Shown piece after piece: positions 9,056-19,795 of a stretch of 38,767 bases of DNA. The notes below the pieces were generated by a model. The model was not told the DNA's origin and made no database searches. It saw only the letters and a list, made by a program, of their open reading frames with translations. Source of the DNA: Gammaproteobacteria bacterium. Its GTDB lineage: Bacteria > Pseudomonadota > Gammaproteobacteria > Enterobacterales > Alteromonadaceae. The position numbers and the translations under genes are program-made. The stretch's first letter is position 1, and each line of letters starts with the position of its first letter. The DNA lies in assembly GCA_018815765.1 (NCBI GenBank), contig JAHIWM010000225.1, forward strand, positions 1-38,767. The letters run 5' to 3'.

Positions 9056-9305
9056 AATTTATACCACCTTTTTCGACTCTGCCTCGTTCCTGCATAGTGC
9101 TTTGAGGACCGAGGGATGCAGGATTTGATGTTACATTGCGCTCCATCAGTCAAAAAAACACAGAAAATGAACTGACGAACTAAAGACATCCCCAAATCGA
9201 TAACAAGTAACTATCTGTCCACATCTTTAAATCGAGGTGCGGGAAGGCTTGCCCCCTTTGTTTCCAAGCTACGGAGCAATATTCAAAACCTGACCCTGAG
9301 GTTTT

Positions 9306-9959
9306 TTAGGCATCGTTGCCTTCTATGACTATAAATGGTTTAGCGTCCCGCGCAGGACCATTTGGAGCAATAACAGGTCGATAACTAGTAAATTCTGATA
9401 ATTTGTAGGAAATGTCTAAAACTGATTCATTACTTAATTGCAGTGTTATTTGAAGGCTTTCGTCGCCATTTTTCGGCAGCGTAAGTATGCATGTGAATAC
9501 GCTACCAATATCGTCTTCTAGATTCTTTGAGATACTGCACCGTTCCTCTGGTGCATTTTTAACAAAGAGTTTAATGGGCGCAATTTTAAATGGTTTTAAC
9601 TCAGAGTAAGTTCTGAACCTAAAGTATAATTTTTGCTCCGACTTCTCAGAGTCCTTATTATCGCCTAATGGAATGACTGGCAACCCTAAAGGCCCGGCAG
9701 CAATTTCGTTATGGCTCACAAGCAATGGATAGATAACTAGAAAACCATTTTCGATTGGATATGAGTAAAGCGGAGGGTTGTAAACTCCACCACAGTGTTC
9801 GCCAAAAACACCCAAAGCAACTTGATTTTCTTCGCACCAATCATAAACGTAAGTTCTTTTAAATTTTGGAGAAGCATCAATCTCATAGTTGGTCGTTTTG
9901 CTTAGAGTTGAACATCCAGCGCAAAGTAACATGGTCAGCAGTATCACTAGTGATTTCAA
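9306..9959 (-). CDS. Hypothetical lipoprotein
   Basis: MKSLVILLTMLLCAGCSTLSK lipobox (LCAGC); remainder not recognised. Confidence 0.6.
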   Translation of the reverse strand: MKSLVILLTMLLCAGCSTLSKTTNYEIDASPKFKRTYVYDWCEENQVALGVFGEHCGGVYNPPLYSYPIENGFLVIYPLLVSHNEIAAGPLGLPVIPLGDNKDSEKSEQKLYFRFRTYSELKPFKIAPIKLFVKNAPEERCSISKNLEDDIGSVFTCILTLPKNGDESLQITLQLSNESVLDISYKLSEFTSYRPVIAPNGPARDAKPFIVIEGNDA

Positions 9960-10177
9960 TTTTAAAACTTCCTCTAGATGCCTAACAATCCATTGTCAAA
10001 AACAGTCTGCCTTTAAGTCGAACATCTTTCTGACTTTTTTATCATATTTACCAACACCAAACTAACGCTGATGTACCTCTATTTCAACAGTTTTATATGA
10101 AATCACTAAAATTATGACCGACAAAATCTATACGAGCAGTAAGCTTGTTTTGATAGTGAATTTCAGTTTCTAAACCA

Positions 10178-10206
10178 TAAAAAAACCCGACCAAAGCCGG
10201 GTTCTT
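10178..10206 (-). terminator. Rho-independent terminator of eda operon
   Basis: Reverse strand AACCCGGCTTTGGTCGGGTTTTTTT just downstream of the eda stop. Confidence 0.75.
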
Positions 10207-10233
10207 TACATCAAGTAAAACTCCACAAAAGCA

Positions 10234-10890
10234 TTACTTCTGCACTGTCTTCGCTTCTTCCACAGCGGCTAAACACAGCTCTGTGATTTTATGCCATTCT
10301 TTGTTTTTAATGGCTTCGTCCGGCACTATCCAGCTGCCGCCTACGCAACGTACGTTAGGTAAAGCTAAGTATTCTTTGAAGTTTTTCTCGTTAATGCCGC
10401 CTGTTGGGCAGAAACGTATATCAGAGAATGGGCCGTGAATTGATTTTAAGGTTTTTACGCCGCCCGCTGCTTCTGCCGGGAAAAACTTAAAGTGGGTGTA
10501 GCCTACTGCTGTGCCTTCCATCAGTTCAGAAATACTGGCGATACCAGGGATCAGCGGGATAGCGCTGTCTTTACCTGCTTGCAGCAGTTCGCGGGTAGAA
10601 CCCGGGCTAATCGCAAAACGTGCGCCAGCTGCTATCACTTCTTCCAGCTGTTTAGCTGTAGTGACAGTACCAGCACCTACTATGGCGTCAGGCACTTCAG
10701 TGGCCAATAAACGAATCGCATCCAGAGCCACAGGAGTACGTAAAGTCACTTCCAGTACTTTAATGCCGCCAGCCACTAAGGCTTTCGCCATAGGAACAGC
10801 GTCAGCTAAATCTTTGATCACAATGACGGGCACCACAGGGCCTTGTGCGAACAAAACGTCAGGTTGTAGTTGCCAATTTTCAAATGCCAT
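10234..10890 (-). CDS. eda: 2-keto-3-deoxy-6-phosphogluconate aldolase (KDPG/KHG aldolase)
   Basis: [34 protein letters not shown]...GAGTVTT...FAISPG...[11 protein letters not shown]...FCPTGGI is diagnostic. Confidence 0.97.
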   Translation of the reverse strand: MAFENWQLQPDVLFAQGPVVPVIVIKDLADAVPMAKALVAGGIKVLEVTLRTPVALDAIRLLATEVPDAIVGAGTVTTAKQLEEVIAAGARFAISPGSTRELLQAGKDSAIPLIPGIASISELMEGTAVGYTHFKFFPAEAAGGVKTLKSIHGPFSDIRFCPTGGINEKNFKEYLALPNVRCVGGSWIVPDEAIKNKEWHKITELCLAAVEEAKTVQK

Positions 10891-10894
10891 AGTG

Positions 10895-11863
10895 TTAACT
10901 CGCCATATGTTGTTTTAAGTAGACTGCACAGCCAGTTAAACCTGGTTGCTCTGCAGTGACGACAAAAGTTGCAATACGGCGGTTGAAGTCTTTAAACCGG
11001 CCTTTTGCTTCAAATCGGGTTCTGAATTCGCTTTGATTAATCAGCGACAGTAATTTTGGCGTAATACCACCAGCGACAAAAACGCCGCCAAAAGTGCTTA
11101 ACGTCAGGGCTAAATCGCCAGCTAAACCACCTAAACTGGCAAAAAACTGCTCGATAACGGCTTTGCATAAAACACAGCTGCCATCTAAAGCTCTGCCGGC
11201 AATCTGGGCTGCGTTTAATGGCTCAACCACTTTGTTGTTAAACGCAGCAATGGCCAAATACAAATCTTCTAAGCCCGGGCCTGATAACAAACGTTCAGGG
11301 CTGACATGACCGTATTTATTCGCCAGAAAACGTTGAATAAACCATTCCTGTTCGGTTTGAGCAGTAAAGTCAACATGACCGCCCTCGCCTGGTAATGGCA
11401 AATAACCTAAGGCGGTAGGAATTAAATGCGCTACGCCTAAACCAGTACCGGCGCCTAACACCGCCATAGGTTTAAATTGATCGGCATGACCTTCACCAAT
11501 TTGTACCAGCTCGGTTTGTTTTAGCGCAGGTAAGCTCATGGCTACAGCGGTAAAGTCGTTCAGCACGATAAACTCAGCTAAATCCAAATCGGCTTTCATA
11601 CCACTGACAGAGAACTGCCAATGGAAGTTGGTCATTTTTACAAAATCGCCGGTCACAGGACAAGCAATGGCCAAAGCCACATGACGGATAGCGGTCAACC
11701 CCTGCTCGACACGGTAAAACTGCAGCGCATCGGCCAAAGTATCAAAATCAGCGCATGGGTACACAGCCACTTTATCTAAATGCAGGCTGTCTAAATCAAC
11801 ACGGCTAAAACGTGCGTTAGTGCCGCCAATATCAGCAACAATAGCGAACTGAATATCAGCCAT
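10895..11863 (-). CDS. glk: Glucokinase
   Basis: [24 protein letters not shown]...[15 protein letters not shown]...[14 protein letters not shown]...PGEGGHVDF. Start reassigned to ATG at 11861-11863, overlapping the edd stop by 8 bp. Confidence 0.95.
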   Translation of the reverse strand: MADIQFAIVADIGGTNARFSRVDLDSLHLDKVAVYPCADFDTLADALQFYRVEQGLTAIRHVALAIACPVTGDFVKMTNFHWQFSVSGMKADLDLAEFIVLNDFTAVAMSLPALKQTELVQIGEGHADQFKPMAVLGAGTGLGVAHLIPTALGYLPLPGEGGHVDFTAQTEQEWFIQRFLANKYGHVSPERLLSGPGLEDLYLAIAAFNNKVVEPLNAAQIAGRALDGSCVLCKAVIEQFFASLGGLAGDLALTLSTFGGVFVAGGITPKLLSLINQSEFRTRFEAKGRFKDFNRRIATFVVTAEQPGLTGCAVYLKQHMAS

Positions 11864-13688
11864 GGTACTGCTCCTCTGTGTTGAACAGACTGCAGGCACC
11901 TTGTTCAGCACCAGAGATCACAGTACGCATACCACCAAACATTTCACGGCCCATACCCCAGTGACTGTCGGTCATATCGCGGGTGGCTACTTCACGTTTC
12001 GCCAGTTCTTCATCAGAAACCATCACTTTCAATACACCGTTAATACCATCGACCAGCATCATATCGCCGGTCTGAATCTTGGCGATCACACCACCGTCAA
12101 CCGCTTCTGGGGTGACGTGGATAGCTGCTGGCACCTTACCTGAAGCACCAGACATACGACCGTCTGTCACTAAAGCCACATGGAAACCACGGTCTTGCAA
12201 TACACCCAAAGGCGGCGTCAGTTTATGCAGCTCTGGCATACCACAGGCGCGCGGGCCCTGGAAACGCACTACCACTACACAATCTTTATTCAAATCACCG
12301 GCTTTAAAAGCGGCATCTAATTCGTGCTGGCTAGAGAACACAACGGCTGGCGCCTGTACGACTTCAGTACCTTCACGCAATGCTGAGGTTTTAATCACAC
12401 CACGGCCAACGTTGCCAGATAACACCTGCAAACCACCGTGATCTTTAAACGGTTTGGCCGCATCAGCCAATACTGTTAAATCAGACGACTCAGTCGGGCC
12501 ATCTACCCACACCAATTTGCCATCCTGAATAACAGGAGTTTGGGTATAACGGCGTAAGCCAGGACCAGCTACTGTATTTACATCTTCATGCAGCAAGCCG
12601 TTGTCTAATAAAGTACGGATTAAATACGCCATACCACCAGCCTGTTGGAAGTGGTTAATATCGGCCTGGCCGTTAGGGTAAATCTTGGTCACTAAAGGAG
12701 TGGCATGCGAAAGCTCTGCAAAGTCATCCCAGTTCACAATAAAACCAGCAGAACGGGCTACAGCTATTAAGTGCATGGTGTGGTTGGTAGAACCACCAGT
12801 CGCCAGTAAACCAACAATACCGTTCACTACAGCTTTTACATCAACGATCTGTGCGATAGGTAGATAGTCAGTGCCTAAGTCAGTTAAACGAGTGACCTGA
12901 CGGGCAGCCGCTTTGGTTAATTCATCACGCAGCGCTGTGCCTGGATTCACAAAAGAAGAACCTGGCAAATGTAAGCCCATGACTTCAACCACAAGCTGGT
13001 TCGAGTTTGCTGTGCCGTAGAAAGTACAAGTACCAGCACTGTGGTACGACGCAGATTCAGAATCTAATAATTCGTCATGGCCTACTTTGCCTTCAGCATA
13101 CAGTTGACGAACACGGGCTTTTTCTTTGTTTGGAATACCGGATGGCATTGGGCCTGCTGGCACAAATACAAAAGGCAGATGACCAAAACTTAAAGCAGCC
13201 ATCAATAAACCCGGTACTATCTTGTCACAAATACCCAGCATCATGCCGCCGTCAAACATATTGTGCGACAGACCAACAGCTGCTGACATGGCGATAATGT
13301 CACGGCTTAATAAACTCAATTCCATGCCTGGTTGACCCTGAGTCACACCATCACACATGGCCGGCACACCACCAGCAAACTGAGCCACACTGCCCACTTC
13401 AGCTACAGCGGCTTTAATAATTGCCGGATAAGCTTCATAAGGCTGATGCGCAGAAAGCATATCGTTATAAGAAGAAATAATGCCGATGTTCGCTTTAGTT
13501 AAGCTGCGTAAATCAGTTTTTTCCTGAGTAGAACAAGCTGCAAAACCATGAGCCAGATTGCCACAGGCCAAAGCTCCGCGGTGCGGCCCCTTGGCACGGG
13601 CCTGTTCCATCCGCTGCAGATAAAGCGCACGGCTTTTTTCACTGCGTGCCGCTATTCTGTCTGTGACCTGTTGTATAACCGGATTCAT
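11856..13688 (-). CDS. edd: Phosphogluconate dehydratase
   Basis: 610 aa; [29 protein letters not shown]...[19 protein letters not shown]...[11 protein letters not shown]...[21 protein letters not shown]. Confidence 0.97.
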   Translation of the reverse strand: MNPVIQQVTDRIAARSEKSRALYLQRMEQARAKGPHRGALACGNLAHGFAACSTQEKTDLRSLTKANIGIISSYNDMLSAHQPYEAYPAIIKAAVAEVGSVAQFAGGVPAMCDGVTQGQPGMELSLLSRDIIAMSAAVGLSHNMFDGGMMLGICDKIVPGLLMAALSFGHLPFVFVPAGPMPSGIPNKEKARVRQLYAEGKVGHDELLDSESASYHSAGTCTFYGTANSNQLVVEVMGLHLPGSSFVNPGTALRDELTKAAARQVTRLTDLGTDYLPIAQIVDVKAVVNGIVGLLATGGSTNHTMHLIAVARSAGFIVNWDDFAELSHATPLVTKIYPNGQADINHFQQAGGMAYLIRTLLDNGLLHEDVNTVAGPGLRRYTQTPVIQDGKLVWVDGPTESSDLTVLADAAKPFKDHGGLQVLSGNVGRGVIKTSALREGTEVVQAPAVVFSSQHELDAAFKAGDLNKDCVVVVRFQGPRACGMPELHKLTPPLGVLQDRGFHVALVTDGRMSGASGKVPAAIHVTPEAVDGGVIAKIQTGDMMLVDGINGVLKVMVSDEELAKREVATRDMTDSHWGMGREMFGGMRTVISGAEQGACSLFNTEEQYHG

Positions 13689-13707
13689 GTTAACCTCGTC
13701 TTGTCGA

Positions 13708-14403
13708 TTAGTTAGCTGTGAACATCACATGCACAGGGACCTGCTGCTGTTGCAAAAAAGCCCGTACAGGCATTTGCAAAGGGTCCTGACCTGCCATGGC
13801 CTGTTCCAGAACGGTTAGCTTCTTGGGGCCAACCAAATGTAAATAAATCACAGCGCTATTGAGTAAACGTGTTTTGCTTAAACTCAAACGCTGGTAAGGC
13901 GCAGTAGCTGGAGTTACTGCCAAAGCAACTGGTGCATCGGCAGCTAAACCCGCTTGAATTTCTTTACTGCATGGAAATAAAGACGCCGTATGACCATCTT
14001 CACCCATGCCTAAAATCAGCACATCAAATAGGGGCAGTTCAGCGACACGAGCAGCTACTGTGGCAGCGCCTTTATAGGCGTCGTCTGGTGATGCACTGTC
14101 AAATAAACTGATAAAACGTGCTGTAGCCGCTTTGCCTTGCAACAAGTTGGCCTTCACCAAACCTTCATTGCTGTCGGCATGAGTCTCTGGCAACCAGCGA
14201 TCATCCGCCAAGGTGATAGTCACGCGTGACCAATCCAAGTCAGTTTCTGACAGAGTTTTAAATAAAGGCAAAGGGGTTTTACCACCAGACACCACTAAAG
14301 TAGCAGCGCCCTTTTCTGCGATAGCAGTAGCCAAACGACTGCTGATTTCACTGGCAAATTGCTGGTTTAATGCGGCACTTGAATCAAAAGTATGAAGCTG
14401 CAT
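13708..14403 (-). CDS. pgl: 6-phosphogluconolactonase
   Basis: [48 protein letters not shown]...[15 protein letters not shown]. Confidence 0.96.
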   Translation of the reverse strand: MQLHTFDSSAALNQQFASEISSRLATAIAEKGAATLVVSGGKTPLPLFKTLSETDLDWSRVTITLADDRWLPETHADSNEGLVKANLLQGKAATARFISLFDSASPDDAYKGAATVAARVAELPLFDVLILGMGEDGHTASLFPCSKEIQAGLAADAPVALAVTPATAPYQRLSLSKTRLLNSAVIYLHLVGPKKLTVLEQAMAGQDPLQMPVRAFLQQQQVPVHVMFTAN

Positions 14404-14405
14404 TG

Positions 14406-15878
14406 TTATTCGTCCCAGTTTCTGTCTTCACGCGCCAATAACGAAATGGCGGAGACAGGGCCCCAGGTACCAGCCTGATAAGGTTTTGGTGGCTCGTTCG
14501 TGACTTTCCATGCATCCAGAATACCGTCGACCCATTTCCAGGCTTGTTCAACTTCATCACGACGCACAAACAGATACTGATTGCCTAACATGGCTTCAAG
14601 TAATAAACGCTCATAGGCGTCAGCGATACGCTGCGACTTAAAGGTTTCGTCGAAACTTAAGTCCAGTTTGGTTTGTTGCAGCTGCATGGTTTCGCCCAGA
14701 CCAGGAATTTTGTTCATGATCTGAATTTCTACGCCTTCGTCTGGTTGCAAACGGATGATCAGCTTGTTGGCTGGTAACTGTTTATAGGTTTCAAAGAAAA
14801 TATTGTGTGGCTGTGGCTTAAAGCAAATGACTAATTCGCTCATTTTTTTCGGCATACGTTTGCCCGTTCTTAAATAGAACGGCACGCCGGCCCAACGCCA
14901 GTTGTCGATATCGACTTTAATAGCAACAAAAGTTTCGGTTTTGCTGTTTGGACGCGCATCTTCTTCATCCAGGTAACCAGGCACCGGAGTACCAGCGACG
15001 TAACCGCCCGCGTATTGACCCCGTACAGTTTTTTCCTGCACGTTCGATACATTAATAGGACGCAGCGCTTTTAATACTTTTAACTTTTCATCACGAATAC
15101 TGTCGGCATCCAGACGAGCTGGTGGTTCCATCGCAATCAGCGACAACACCTGTAATAAGTGGTTCTGTACCATGTCACGCATTTGACCAGCGTCATCGTA
15201 GTAACCCCAGCGCCCTTCTACGCCCACTTCTTCGGCCACAGTAATTTGCACATGGTCAATGGCATTGTGATCCCAGTTAGCAGCAAAAATGGAGTTGGCG
15301 AAACGCAAAGCTAACAGGTTCAGTACTGTCTCTTTACCTAAGTAGTGGTCGATACGGTAGATTTGGCACTCACCAAAGTACCTGGCGACTTCATCGTTGA
15401 TCACTTTAGAAGAGGCTAAATCGTGACCAATAGGTTTTTCCAGTACCACACGGGCCGGCTCAGCCGACAAACCCGCGATAGACAATCCTTTACAGATATT
15501 GCCAAACAAAGAAGGAGCAGTAGCGAAGTAGCTGACCGGAATACGTTTTTTCGGATCAGTCACGTTCTTTAAAGCTTTGTAAGCATCTTCTTTCGTTAAA
15601 TCCACCTGAACATATTGCAGTTTGGCTTTTAAGCGCGCTAATACTTCAGCATCCAGCGGCTCTTTAATAAATTTTTGTAAGTTGGTTTCAACCACCTCTT
15701 TATAGCCATCCAATGTCAATTCGTCACGGGCAACGCCAATGACCTGGCTGTCGGAATGCAACAGACCGGATTTTTCCAATTGATATAAGGCTGGCAATAG
15801 TTTGCGGCGAGCAAGGTCGCCCTTGGTACCAAAGAGAATCAGATCACAGGCTTTGTTTTGTGGTGCTGTTGTTGTCAT
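14406..15878 (-). CDS. zwf: Glucose-6-phosphate 1-dehydrogenase
   Basis: DLILFGTKGDLARRKLLPALYQL...RIDHYLGKETVLNLLALRFAN...MVQNHLLQVLSLIAMEPP...PFYLRTGKRM. Confidence 0.97.
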   Translation of the reverse strand: MTTTAPQNKACDLILFGTKGDLARRKLLPALYQLEKSGLLHSDSQVIGVARDELTLDGYKEVVETNLQKFIKEPLDAEVLARLKAKLQYVQVDLTKEDAYKALKNVTDPKKRIPVSYFATAPSLFGNICKGLSIAGLSAEPARVVLEKPIGHDLASSKVINDEVARYFGECQIYRIDHYLGKETVLNLLALRFANSIFAANWDHNAIDHVQITVAEEVGVEGRWGYYDDAGQMRDMVQNHLLQVLSLIAMEPPARLDADSIRDEKLKVLKALRPINVSNVQEKTVRGQYAGGYVAGTPVPGYLDEEDARPNSKTETFVAIKVDIDNWRWAGVPFYLRTGKRMPKKMSELVICFKPQPHNIFFETYKQLPANKLIIRLQPDEGVEIQIMNKIPGLGETMQLQQTKLDLSFDETFKSQRIADAYERLLLEAMLGNQYLFVRRDEVEQAWKWVDGILDAWKVTNEPPKPYQAGTWGPVSAISLLAREDRNWDE

Positions 15879-15959
15879 GAATGACCCTTGATTAGATGTA
15901 ATTTTACAACACTTGACCGCATACTAGCCGAGCAAAAGCCAGATGTAAACCAGATAAGT

Positions 15960-15974
15960 TGTAATTAAATTACA
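15960..15974. promoter_or_regulatory. Predicted HexR operator between zwf and hexR
   Basis: TGTAATTAAATTACA, an exact TGTAAT-N3-ATTACA palindrome, in the divergent zwf/hexR intergenic region. Confidence 0.85.
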
Positions 15975-16142
15975 GAGACGCTAAAGTTTTGACTATTCTC
16001 ATATATTAAGGCAGCCTAGGCAATGAATCAGCTGCTTTGTCGTAACTTTATCACTATTTTGCAGTGGCACCAGGTTGTATAACAAAGCGAGTTACAACAT
16101 TTTGCACTGTGTTGTTCAGTGTTTCTCAGTCAGGACTATCCG

Positions 16143-17000
16143 ATGAATGTGTTGGAAAAAATAATTAATAGCGTCAACAGCTTCAGTAAATCAGAGCGCA
16201 AAGTCGCCGACGTGATCCTGGCCAATCCGCAAACCACTATACACAGTAGTATAGCGGCTCTCGCCAAAATGGCCGATGTCAGCGAACCTACAGTCAACAG
16301 GTTCTGCCGCCGTCTGGACACCAAAGGTTTTCCGGATTTTAAATTGCATCTGGCACAGAGTCTGGCCAACGGCACTCCTTATGTAAACCGTCATGTCGAA
16401 GAAGATGACGGCCCTGAGGCCTACACTGCCAAAATTTTTGAATCCACTATGGCGGCTTTAGATGCAGCGCGCCAAAACGTTGATATTCTTACTATTAATC
16501 GCGCTGTGGATGTACTGACTCAGGCGAAAAAAATCTCTTTTTTTGGTTTAGGTGCTTCAGCTTCTGTAGCTCATGATGCCCAAAACAAGTTTTTCCGCTT
16601 TAACGTCCCTGTCGTCTGTTTTGACGATATTGTCATGCAGCGTATGAGTGCTATTAATAGTGCGGAAGGCGATGTGGTGGTCTGTATCAGTCACACAGGC
16701 CGTACAAAAAACCTCTGTGATATAGCCGCCATTGCTCGTGAAAACGATGCTACAGTCATTGGTATTACTGCGTACGACAGCCCATTAGCCAAAGAATGTA
16801 CCCTGGTGTTATCACTGGACGTACCTGAAGATACCGATATGTATATGCCAATGGCGTCCCGCGTGGCGCAGCTGGTACTGATTGATATTCTGGCGACTGG
16901 TTTTACCTTACGTCGCGGCACCAAGTTCCGCGAAAACCTGAAAAAGGTCAAAGACAGCTTACGTGGCTCACGTTTTGATAAGAAAGACTTTCAAAACTAA
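16143..17000 (+). CDS. hexR: HexR, RpiR/MurR-family transcriptional regulator
   Basis: MNVLEKIINSVNSFSKSERKVADVILANPQTTIHSSIAALAKMADVSEPTVNRFCRRLDTKGFPDFKLHLAQSLANGTPYVNRHVEEDD plus SIS domain. ORF opens at 16119; ATG at 16143 preferred. Confidence 0.95.
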   Translation: MNVLEKIINSVNSFSKSERKVADVILANPQTTIHSSIAALAKMADVSEPTVNRFCRRLDTKGFPDFKLHLAQSLANGTPYVNRHVEEDDGPEAYTAKIFESTMAALDAARQNVDILTINRAVDVLTQAKKISFFGLGASASVAHDAQNKFFRFNVPVVCFDDIVMQRMSAINSAEGDVVVCISHTGRTKNLCDIAAIARENDATVIGITAYDSPLAKECTLVLSLDVPEDTDMYMPMASRVAQLVLIDILATGFTLRRGTKFRENLKKVKDSLRGSRFDKKDFQN

Positions 17001-17020
17001 TGACGACATTTGTAATACGC

Positions 17021-17052
17021 AGGGGCTTTCTGTAAGAAGCCCCTCTTTTTTT
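17021..17052 (+). terminator. Rho-independent terminator of hexR
   Basis: AGGGGCTT-tctgtaag-AAGCCCCT followed by a T-tract. Confidence 0.85.
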
Positions 17053-17124
17053 AGCTATTTTCCGCCTTAACAGGTCGGACATGCGACGAAAGCTGTAAGT
17101 TTTATTCAAACTGCGGCTATATTC

Positions 17125-17139
17125 TGTAATAAAATTACA
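17125..17139. promoter_or_regulatory. Predicted HexR operator upstream of pykA
   Basis: TGTAATAAAATTACA, exact TGTAAT-N3-ATTACA, ~48 bp upstream of the pykA ATG. Confidence 0.85.
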
Positions 17140-17186
17140 TTACACTTAAAGTGACCCATCCATAGATAAGCTTTTAGGAGCTCTTG

Positions 17187-18626
17187 ATGCCCAGAAGAAC
17201 TAAAATAGTCGCCACCCTTGGACCTGCAACGAATTCACAAGCCATTATTGAAAAACTGATCCTGGCCGGCGCCAGCGTATTTCGGTTTAACTTTTCTCAT
17301 GGCAGCGCCGAAGATCATAAACAACGAGCTGAAATGGTGCGAGCTGCAGCGGCCAAAACCGGCGCTCATGTCGCTATTCTGGGTGATTTACAAGGCCCGA
17401 AAATCCGCGTATCTACCTTTAAAAACGGTTCTGTCATTTTAGAAGAAGACCAACACTTTGTATTAGACGCTGATTTGCCAAAAGGCGAAGGCGATGAAAC
17501 TCAGGTTGGTATCGACTATAAAGAATTGCCCGCTGACGTGCAGCCAGGTGATGTGCTGTTGTTAGACGACGGCCGTATCCAGATGGTCGTTGAGCACGTT
17601 GTAGGTCAACGTATTCATACCAAAGTGTCTGTGGCTGGAAAACTCAGCAACAACAAAGGTATTAACCGTTTAGGTGGTGGCTTGTCAGCCCCTGCCCTGA
17701 CTGAAAAAGATAAAACAGATATCTCCTTAGCTGCTTATATAGATGTGGATTATCTGGCGGTATCTTTCCCGCGTTGTGGTGATGATTTACGTGTTGCCCG
17801 TGAACTGGCTCGAGCTGCAGGTTCTGAAGCTTTGATCGTCTCTAAAGTTGAACGTGCTGAAGCTGTGGCTGATGACGAGACTCTGGATGACATCATTCGC
17901 GCATCAGATGCGGTAATGGTTGCCCGTGGTGATTTAGGTGTCGAAATTGGCGATGCTGAATTAGTAGGCCAGCAAAAACGTATTATTGCCCGCTCACGTC
18001 AGTTAAACCGCGTGGTGATCACTGCGACTCAGATGATGGAGTCGATGATTGAAAGCCCAATGCCAACCCGTGCTGAAGTCATGGACGTGGCCAACGCTGT
18101 GCTTGATGGTACAGATGCGGTGATGTTATCCGGTGAAACTGCCGCTGGTAAATACCCTATTGAAACCGTAAAAGCCATGGCCCGTGTGTGTGATGGTGCC
18201 GAGAAGCACCCACGAGTGCAAAGCTCTAAACATCGCATGGACATCTCCTTTACTGAAATCAGCGAAACTATCGCTTTATCCGCTATGTATGCAGCGAACC
18301 ACTTAACTGGGATTAAAGCCATTATCTCGTTAACTGAATCAGGCTACACTGCCAAGCTGATGTCACGTATTACCTCGTCTCAGCCAATTTATGCTTTATC
18401 ACGTCACCAGAAGACCTTAAATAAAATGGCTCTGTACCGTGGCGTGTATCCGGTGTTTTTTGATAGCACTCAAACTCCGGGTCAACAAAAAGTATCAGCT
18501 GCAGCTATTGAAGCAGTGCAAGAAATTGCCCACTTAAAAAGTGGTGATTTAGTGATACTGACCTACGGCGATATGATGGAAACTGTTGGCGCATCAAACA
18601 CTTGTAAGATAGTTCAAATCAACTAA
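17187..18626 (+). CDS. pykA: Pyruvate kinase (PykA type)
   Basis: [52 protein letters not shown]...[67 protein letters not shown]. Confidence 0.97.
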   Translation: MPRRTKIVATLGPATNSQAIIEKLILAGASVFRFNFSHGSAEDHKQRAEMVRAAAAKTGAHVAILGDLQGPKIRVSTFKNGSVILEEDQHFVLDADLPKGEGDETQVGIDYKELPADVQPGDVLLLDDGRIQMVVEHVVGQRIHTKVSVAGKLSNNKGINRLGGGLSAPALTEKDKTDISLAAYIDVDYLAVSFPRCGDDLRVARELARAAGSEALIVSKVERAEAVADDETLDDIIRASDAVMVARGDLGVEIGDAELVGQQKRIIARSRQLNRVVITATQMMESMIESPMPTRAEVMDVANAVLDGTDAVMLSGETAAGKYPIETVKAMARVCDGAEKHPRVQSSKHRMDISFTEISETIALSAMYAANHLTGIKAIISLTESGYTAKLMSRITSSQPIYALSRHQKTLNKMALYRGVYPVFFDSTQTPGQQKVSAAAIEAVQEIAHLKSGDLVILTYGDMMETVGASNTCKIVQIN

Positions 18627-18633
18627 TTAATTT

Positions 18634-18692
18634 GGGGTCAGATCACATTGTTAACAGATTTAGGTTAACTGTTAACAATGTGATCTGGCCCC
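18634..18692. repeat. Long intergenic palindrome between convergent pykA and EamA genes
   Basis: GGGGTCAGATCACATTGTTAACAG (18634-18657) / CTGTTAACAATGTGATCTGGCCCC (18669-18692): 24-bp arms with one mismatch, 11-nt loop. Confidence 0.9.
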
Positions 18693-18696
18693 ATTT

Positions 18697-19623
18697 TTAT
18701 AGTCTGCTTTTTAACATAGGCGCTAACGCTGTCAGCATTGAGCCCATCACCACCAACACTGCGCCAACCCAAGCCCAGATATTCAGTGACTCGCTGGGAA
18801 ACTGCGGATAGAAATAAGCCAGTAACTGAGCAAAACCTATAGTCAGTAAAGGCGTAATGGCCAGCACAGCGCTGACATTTGCGGCTTGCCAGTGTTGTAA
18901 GGCTTCTGCAAAGGCGCCATAAGCCACAATAGTATTCAGACAACAAAACATCACTATGCCCCATTGCCAGGCTGACAATTCCAGTACGGGCGCCAATTCC
19001 GCTGCAGGCAGAAAACACAAAGCTCCTGCCATATAAATCAGCCACATAATTTGTTGAGAGTTAAAGCTCATCAACAGCTGCTTTTGCGCTAAGGCATAAC
19101 AAGCCCAGGCCACTGCAGCTACGATCACCAGCAGCACACCAAAACCTTCAGAGCCAAACTGCGTCAGCAATAAGGCTAATCTGTCGTTAAAAAACAACAA
19201 TAAACCAAACACCAACAGCCAGGCGCCGATTTTTTGCCACAGCAATAATCGTTCTTTAAATAAATAGACTGCTCCTAACATCATCAAAAATGGCGCCAGC
19301 TGGATCACCACCTGAGCTGTTTCTGCCGTTAGCAAAAACAAACCATTCAGATACAAAATGTAGTTCAGCAATAAACCTGCAATAGCTATCAGGATCAGCA
19401 GCTTCTTTCTTTTGCTTAAATCACGCAGCGATGGAATTTTTTTACGGGCAAGCAACACCAGTCCAACCAGCACAGCAGCCACCACAAAACGGATCCAGGT
19501 GATGGTTGCCGCCGACATCGAACTTAATAACCACTTCAGCGCTATAGGTAACAAGCCCCATAAAACAGCTGTTAATAACGCTAAACTAAACCCCAGACCT
19601 ACACGGCCAGACGACTGATGCAT
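18697..19623 (-). CDS. EamA/DMT-family transporter
   Basis: 308 aa, ~10 TM; LLTAVLWGLLPIALKWLLSSMSAATITWIRFVVAAVLVGLVLL and a repeated EamA half. Confidence 0.85.
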   Translation of the reverse strand: MHQSSGRVGLGFSLALLTAVLWGLLPIALKWLLSSMSAATITWIRFVVAAVLVGLVLLARKKIPSLRDLSKRKKLLILIAIAGLLLNYILYLNGLFLLTAETAQVVIQLAPFLMMLGAVYLFKERLLLWQKIGAWLLVFGLLLFFNDRLALLLTQFGSEGFGVLLVIVAAVAWACYALAQKQLLMSFNSQQIMWLIYMAGALCFLPAAELAPVLELSAWQWGIVMFCCLNTIVAYGAFAEALQHWQAANVSAVLAITPLLTIGFAQLLAYFYPQFPSESLNIWAWVGAVLVVMGSMLTALAPMLKSRL

Positions 19624-19795
19624 ACCCTCTCCTTTCTAAGTCTGTCATTATCCGCCAGAAGCTGTACTCTTGTCTGTGAACAGCGACCTGAACCAGAGAA
19701 AATAAGCCCAAATGTTTAAAAGTCTTGCCCCAGATCAATACGATAGCGCCCGACTGGATTAGGATAAAAACCATCTAATGTACAAGGACAACAGA

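Noticed and set aside
10492-13297. Plus-strand ORFs across eda/glk/edd (10492-10710, 10511-10918, 11862-12143, 12079-12441, 13007-13297)
   Set aside because: Antisense to strongly conserved metabolic genes; translations look like codon-bias artefacts.
15896-15910. TGTAATTTTACAAC just upstream of the zwf start as a third HexR site
   Set aside because: Half-sites TGTAA/TTACA are separated by 2 bp instead of 5, so the spacing is wrong for the HexR palindrome.
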